Shown in pieces: positions 5,758 to 9,871 of a DNA stretch of 9,871 bases. The notes under the pieces are model-generated. The model saw nothing but the letters and a program-made list of their open reading frames with translations. It ran no database searches and was not told where the DNA came from. A program made the translations under genes and the position numbers. The stretch is taken from positions 1-9,871 of the forward strand of contig RGEC01000073.1 in NCBI GenBank assembly GCA_009918425.1, read 5' to 3'. This DNA comes from Bacteroidota bacterium. GTDB lineage: Bacteria > Bacteroidota > Bacteroidia > NS11-12g > UBA955. The first letter of the stretch is position 1; each line of letters begins with the position of its first letter.

Positions 5758-7011
5758 ATGAATGCCGAAATTTTAACCATTGGAGATGAATTGCTGATTG
5801 GACAGACCATTGACACCAACAGCGCATGGCTAGGCAAAAACCTGGCATTACTGGGCGTTCAGATTTCAAGAAAAACAGCCATCAGCGACAGTGAGAACGA
5901 AATAATATCTGCCATAAATGAAGCCTTTCAAAGGGTGGATTTTCTGCTGGTTACCGGTGGTCTGGGTCCAACCAAAGACGACATCACCAAAAAAACGCTG
6001 GCAAAACTATATGGATGTGGTTTCAGGCGCGATGAAGGCGTTTCAGCGCATCTTGAAAGTATTTTTGCCCGCAGGGGAAGGCGGCTGCTCGAAATAAACC
6101 GGCAGCAGGCCGATGTGCCTGAAGTATGTGAGGTTCTGCACAACGAAGTGGGCACAGCACCGGGTATGTGGTTCGATCAAAAAGGCAAAGTGCTGGTGAG
6201 TATGCCGGGGGTGCCGAATGAAATGATGCATATTATGGAAAACAGGGTTTTTCCTCGCATCAAAAACCGGTTTAAAACACCCGAAATCCTGCATTATACC
6301 GCCGTAACGGTAGGTGTGCCCGAAAGTTTGCTCAGCAAGCAGCTGGAAGATTTTGAAAAAACACTGCCACCCCACATTAAGCTGGCTTATTTACCTGCAC
6401 TTAACACGGTTAAACTCCGTTTATCGGGGCAATCCGATGAATCAACTATACTGCGGGCCGAGATGGCAGGGTATTTTGACAAAATGTGTAAGGTATGTGG
6501 TGATGCCATTTTTGTAAGAGAAGACATCAGTCCGTTGAAACATATTGCCAGACAATTGATTCAGCATAACATTAAAATTTCGCTGGCCGAAAGTTGTACC
6601 GGTGGCTTCATTGCCAATCAGCTGGTAATGGAGCCGGGGATTTCCAAGGTTTTCAATGGAAGTATCATCTCATATGCCAATGAAATCAAGCAGCGCGAGC
6701 TGGATGTCCCTACTGAAATATTTAGAACCGTAGGTGCCGTAAGTGAAGAATGCGCAAAGTATATGTGCGAATCAGCACTCAAAAAATTCAATGCTGATAT
6801 TGCGGTGAGCACCACAGGTATTGCCGGTCCGGGCGGCGCTACACCTGAAAAGCCGGTTGGGCTGATTTACATAGGAATTGCAACTGCAAAGGGTTCGCGG
6901 GTAAAGAAATATTACCTTTTTGGTACGCGTGAGCAATTCATGAACAGGGCAGCAAATTGCGCCATGATGATGGTAAAGAACACGCTATTTGATGATTTTG
7001 GCATTCTCTGA
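5758..7011 (+). CDS. cinA: CinA family protein, nicotinamide-nucleotide amidase
   Basis: Two-domain CinA proteins pair an N-terminal COG1058 domain (ADP-ribose pyrophosphatase activity in characterised members) with a C-terminal PncC-type nicotinamide mononucleotide deamidase, serving NAD salvage in the cytoplasm. The protein has 417 residues, full family length (about 415). Residues 1-75 show the MoCF-like fold motifs AEILTIGDELLIGQTIDTNS and TGGLGPTKDD (66-75). The C-terminal domain begins near residue 265 and has AESCTGG (277-283) with the likely nucleophile Ser279, then SYANEIK with Tyr306 and Lys311, and STTGIAGPGGA ending near 361. Both domains look intact. The name comes from competence induction in other bacteria; nothing here links it to competence, and no recA is adjacent. 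It is transcribed rightward with its own leader and is probably monocistronic. Confidence 0.95.
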   Translation: MNAEILTIGDELLIGQTIDTNSAWLGKNLALLGVQISRKTAISDSENEIISAINEAFQRVDFLLVTGGLGPTKDDITKKTLAKLYGCGFRRDEGVSAHLESIFARRGRRLLEINRQQADVPEVCEVLHNEVGTAPGMWFDQKGKVLVSMPGVPNEMMHIMENRVFPRIKNRFKTPEILHYTAVTVGVPESLLSKQLEDFEKTLPPHIKLAYLPALNTVKLRLSGQSDESTILRAEMAGYFDKMCKVCGDAIFVREDISPLKHIARQLIQHNIKISLAESCTGGFIANQLVMEPGISKVFNGSIISYANEIKQRELDVPTEIFRTVGAVSEECAKYMCESALKKFNADIAVSTTGIAGPGGATPEKPVGLIYIGIATAKGSRVKKYYLFGTREQFMNRAANCAMMMVKNTLFDDFGIL

Positions 7012-7037
7012 TTCCCAAAGGGCAACAATTTTTGGTT

Positions 7038-7045
7038 TATCTTTG
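7038..7045 (+). promoter_or_regulatory. Predicted -7 element for the secreted propeller protein gene
   Basis: TATCTTTG is an exact match to the TAnnTTTG element, 13 bases before the ATG at 7059. A start near 7050 would give a leader of under 10 bases. No TTG lies at the expected distance upstream, so the promoter may be weak, activator-dependent or not real. The cinA stop is only 47 bases before the next ATG and no terminator separates the genes, so read-through from cinA is possible. Confidence 0.45.
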
Positions 7046-7058
7046 TCATAACAATAAT

Positions 7059-9871
7059 ATGGGGAAAGCCTTTTTAAATATTTTTCGCATTCTTTTTTTA
7101 ACAAGTATCTGTTTGGGATGTGCTTCATCCCTCGCGGCCTTTGATTTACCAAAAAATCAGAATATTGAAACCGGCAGCCAGGTATTTATGAAAAATGAGG
7201 GACAATGGGAATCCGGGATTCTTTACCATTTCCGAAGCGGATTTTTTCAGGCGGATTTTTATGCCAATAAAATTGTTTTTGCAGTTGCCACCCCAAAAGA
7301 CAAATTAACCTCATTGCATTTACCCAACCCGGAGCATCCGGAACCGCCAAATCCAAGAATGATGCTTCAGATATGGGAAATCAGTTACCAAAACGCACTA
7401 CCCTTTCAATTTGAAGCTCAAACGCCTCTTGAAAATAAAATTGGATATGCCAGAATCCATAAAAATGGAAAAATTGTGTATCCTGAACAATTTGAATCAT
7501 TGAGTATTATAAATCTTTTTGAGGGTGTAGATGCCAGATTCAGCAACCACAACGGGGTAATGAAAATTGATTACATCATCAAACCCGGTATTACGCCCAA
7601 AATTGAATTTACCGTAAATGGCTTTAAGGAGACCCGTGTGGACGACAGAGGTAACATTGTATTAAAAAGCGAATTTGGTCAGCTGATAGACAGTATTCCT
7701 TACAGCTATGAGCAAAACAACATAAAATCTCCCATTGACGTAAGATATGTACAAACGGGCAAACATGCTTTCGCACTGCAGTTTCCGGTAAATTTCAACA
7801 ACACAAATGGTGCTGTGGTAGATCCTTTTTATTTGGATTATAGTACATATTTTTACGGTAACAACCTGACAAACATACTCACCTACATCTATGATGTAAA
7901 CGTAGATGCCAACAACAACAGCTATGTTACCGGACTCACCACAGACAAATATCCGGGCAAACCTGGAACATATGACACAACGTTAGCGGGCAGTTATGAT
8001 GCTTTTTTATGCAAAATACCCTCAGGTGGAGGTAAACCGGATTATTTCATTTATTTGGGTGGAAGTTCAACGGATTATGGAATTGGTATGGCTACCACTG
8101 AAAATGGTGATTCTTATCTTACAGGACGTACCAGCTCAGCGGATTTTCCAATAACATCCGGCGTACTTGAACCAACTAGACCCAATACAGTATTATATAT
8201 TGGCTATGTTACCGGAATAAAATCTGATGGAAGCGCATTAATTTATTCAACGTATATAAAAGGACTTTGCTGGGATATCGTCGTTAATAAAGACGGACAG
8301 GCATATGTTGCTCCTTCTGAGGTTAGCCTGTATCCTGTTACGCAAAACATCAATCCTCCCGGCCAGGTTGGAGGAGGATATGAAGCTAATGTTATCAGAT
8401 TAAACAAAACAGGGTCTGCTATCCTTAACTGCGTAGAAGTTAAGGGAGTGGGTAATGATTATGTTTATGCATTATCTTTAGACAAAAACAATCAGGTATA
8501 TCTCGCAGGCTACACAGGAAGTGATAATTTACCGGTAACACCCGGACGGGCCAATTTTGGTGGCTTCTACAAGGGTGGGTTCGACGGCTTTCTTTTTAAA
8601 TTGGATTCAGGATTCACCAAATTGCTCATAAGCAAATATATTGGCACAAGTGGCTATGATTATGTGTCAGCAATTACAGTTGATGAAAATGAAGATATTT
8701 TCATACAGGGAATAGCGGGAGCCAATGATTTACCTGCTGCTACCAATGCTTTCCCCGGCGGTTCTTCAACCGGATGGGATGGTGCATCTTTTATCATGCG
8801 CATTTATAAAACCGGTTATTTTCCAAAATGGACAACGTACATAACAACAAATACCTACGCTTGGCGCCAAAGAATTAGTGTAAATGCTAAAAATGAATGC
8901 GTTTTTGCAGGAAGCACTACAAGTACTAGCCTTCCTGTTACCTCAGATGCATATCAAAAAACATTGAGTGGCGGTTGGGATGCATTTGTCGGGAAACTAT
9001 CCATTAATGGTGCTATAAGTTACCTTTCATATTTTGGCGGCAGTGGAACAGATTACTTCTTCGCCGTTCAAACCAGAAGAATCGGCTGTGTAACCCATAT
9101 TATTATTGGAGGTTGGGGAACAGGGAACGGTTATCCTTTATACAATGCTTGGAAATCTACCTTGCCAACAGGGGTATCATATGTTGGTAGGATTGCCAAA
9201 TGGCGCGATACTTTGAAAGAAGACCCCATAGATTTTGGGCCGGACGCTGTGCAGTGCGACCGCAACTACCGTATTCTTGAAGCCGGAAATCCCGGCGCAG
9301 CTTACCTCTGGCAGAATGGCAGCAAACTATCTTATTTCATCGTAGATAAACCCGGAAAATACTGGGTTTCTGCTACCTATGGCTGCGGATTAAAATCAGA
9401 TACCATAACATTCAGCATTGCCCCGAGTGCCAAATCACATTTTCCTAAAGACACACTCATTTGCGATAAATACGGCTTGCTGCTGGATGCCCGAAACGAT
9501 ACCATCAAAGGCATAAAATATGCCTGGAATAACGGTGATACCACCCGGAAAATATTTGCAGATAGTTCGGGAAAGTATAAAGTTGGCATGTGGACACCCG
9601 TTTGCCAGTGGCGTTATGACAGCATTCAGGTTACCAAGCAATACAAACCCATTCGAGGAATTTGGCAAAAAGACACGGTGCTTTGCAAACCTTTCACTTT
9701 CGCGCTGCGTTCCGGCAGCGATACCATCACCGCTGCTTATGCTTGGAACACATTGGATTCGGTTTCTAAAATCACGGTAGACAAAGCCGGATTATACAAT
9801 GTAAATATCACCAATCAGTGCGGCACATTACAAGACACCATCCTGATTAATTCCGACAGCATCCCTACCCT
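7059..9871 (+). CDS. Large secreted DUF7948-like / SBBP-repeat / Ig-like protein, C-terminus beyond window
   Basis: The frame is open for 937 codons and runs off the right edge. Residues 1-27 form a Sec signal peptide: basic n-region, hydrophobic core and a likely cleavage after SSLA. Residues about 43-240 resemble the DUF7948 domain found before SBBP propellers in Bacteroidota, with NEGQW near the start and IDYIIKPGITPKIEFTVNG in the middle. Residues about 262-710 hold seven repeat units of about 65 residues with GG-x-S/G-T-DY turns and DENGDIYLTG-like strands, an SBBP-type beta-propeller. Residues about 729-930 hold three Cys-bounded Ig-like repeats. Such proteins normally end in a type IX secretion sorting domain or CHU_C domain, which would lie beyond the window. 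Likely exported to the surface or medium for adhesion or polymer binding, but no ligand or enzyme motif is seen. The Ig-like part looks more GC-rich than the propeller part. Confidence 0.88.
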   Translation, partial: MGKAFLNIFRILFLTSICLGCASSLAAFDLPKNQNIETGSQVFMKNEGQWESGILYHFRSGFFQADFYANKIVFAVATPKDKLTSLHLPNPEHPEPPNPRMMLQIWEISYQNALPFQFEAQTPLENKIGYARIHKNGKIVYPEQFESLSIINLFEGVDARFSNHNGVMKIDYIIKPGITPKIEFTVNGFKETRVDDRGNIVLKSEFGQLIDSIPYSYEQNNIKSPIDVRYVQTGKHAFALQFPVNFNNTNGAVVDPFYLDYSTYFYGNNLTNILTYIYDVNVDANNNSYVTGLTTDKYPGKPGTYDTTLAGSYDAFLCKIPSGGGKPDYFIYLGGSSTDYGIGMATTENGDSYLTGRTSSADFPITSGVLEPTRPNTVLYIGYVTGIKSDGSALIYSTYIKGLCWDIVVNKDGQAYVAPSEVSLYPVTQNINPPGQVGGGYEANVIRLNKTGSAILNCVEVKGVGNDYVYALSLDKNNQVYLAGYTGSDNLPVTPGRANFGGFYKGGFDGFLFKLDSGFTKLLISKYIGTSGYDYVSAITVDENEDIFIQGIAGANDLPAATNAFPGGSSTGWDGASFIMRIYKTGYFPKWTTYITTNTYAWRQRISVNAKNECVFAGSTTSTSLPVTSDAYQKTLSGGWDAFVGKLSINGAISYLSYFGGSGTDYFFAVQTRRIGCVTHIIIGGWGTGNGYPLYNAWKSTLPTGVSYVGRIAKWRDTLKEDPIDFGPDAVQCDRNYRILEAGNPGAAYLWQNGSKLSYFIVDKPGKYWVSATYGCGLKSDTITFSIAPSAKSHFPKDTLICDKYGLLLDARNDTIKGIKYAWNNGDTTRKIFADSSGKYKVGMWTPVCQWRYDSIQVTKQYKPIRGIWQKDTVLCKPFTFALRSGSDTITAAYAWNTLDSVSKITVDKAGLYNVNITNQCGTLQDTILINSDSIPT
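7842..9190 (+). repeat. Seven SBBP-type propeller repeats in the secreted protein
   Basis: Aligning the Y-x-x-Y/F-x-G turn of each unit puts repeat markers at residues 267, 334, 402, 463, 529, 596 and 660 (spacings 67, 68, 61, 66, 67 and 64). Units at 334, 463, 529 and 660 keep a Gly-rich turn ending in Asp-Tyr (GGSSTDY, GVGNDY, GTSGYDY, GGSGTDY). Those at 267, 402 and 596 are degenerate. Seven units would suit a seven-bladed beta-propeller. The repeats are protein-level; the DNA copies are too diverged to recombine easily. Confidence 0.7.
9243..9849 (+). repeat. Three tandem Cys-bounded Ig-like repeats in the secreted protein
   Basis: Each unit has an early Cys after an Asp (DAVQC, KDTLIC, KDTVLC), a central W or Y-x-W (YLWQNG, YAWNNG, YAWNTL), a G-x-Y strand (GKYWV, GKYKV, GLYNV) and a late Cys before an Asp-[TS]-I strand. 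The Cys pairs are 733/776, 802/849 and 876/921, so each unit probably carries one disulfide. This is the repeat style that precedes C-terminal sorting domains in many Bacteroidota secreted proteins. The third repeat ends just before the window edge. Confidence 0.75.

Noticed and set aside
7104..7125. Cys21 of the large secreted protein as a lipobox (CLGC)
   Set aside because: Position -3 is Cys rather than Leu/Val/Ile, and a better signal peptidase I site (SSLA) follows within a few residues.
1..9871. tRNA, rRNA, CRISPR, insertion sequences, integrase or attachment sites
   Set aside because: No cloverleaf-like segments, regular spacer arrays, transposase motifs or terminal inverted repeats were seen on either strand.

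Overview
The window looks like ordinary chromosome of a member of the Bacteroidota. Four things point there: several matches to the phylum's -33 TTTG / -7 TAnnTTTG promoter pattern with no clear Shine-Dalgarno sequences, A/T-rich leaders, a Lon of the type found in this phylum, and a very long secreted protein combining a DUF7948-like N-terminus, an SBBP-type beta-propeller and Cys-paired Ig-like repeats. That last architecture is typical of Bacteroidota extracellular proteins, usually type IX secretion cargo. The genus cannot be fixed from the sequence.

Layout from left to right. (1) Positions 1-1167, minus strand: the first 389 residues of the Lon protease, cut by the window edge just before its Walker A motif. 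(2) 1168-1406: a divergent intergenic region with four same-orientation TGRCA half-sites and a promoter for the next gene. (3) 1407-2258, plus: a lipoprotein of unknown function, closed by a strong intrinsic terminator. (4) 2351-4988, plus: pfkA (6-phosphofructokinase) and recN (DNA repair ATPase), one base apart. (5) 4985-5464, minus: rnhA (RNase HI), tail-to-tail with recN so that both stop codons share one TTAA. (6) 5465-5757: rnhA promoter, a plus-strand terminator and the cinA leader. (7) 5758-7011, plus: full-length two-domain CinA. (8) 7059 to the right edge, plus: the secreted propeller/Ig-like protein, 937 codons visible and still open.

Most of the window is housekeeping: proteolysis (Lon), glycolysis (PfkA), DNA repair and RNA-DNA hybrid removal (RecN, RNase HI) and NAD/nucleotide salvage (CinA). 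I see no functional cluster, mobile element, CRISPR array, tRNA or rRNA, and no convincing new multi-gene system. The points most worth a second look are the TGRCA array upstream of lon, the recN/rnhA convergent overlap with the only plus-strand terminator lying beyond rnhA, Asn103 in PfkA where E. coli has the Mg-ATP Asp, two GTG starts lying within a few bases of promoter-like boxes (possible leaderless mRNAs), and seven regularly spaced propeller repeats followed by three Cys-bounded Ig-like repeats in the final protein. Domain and promoter calls come from reading motifs by eye; no database search was run.
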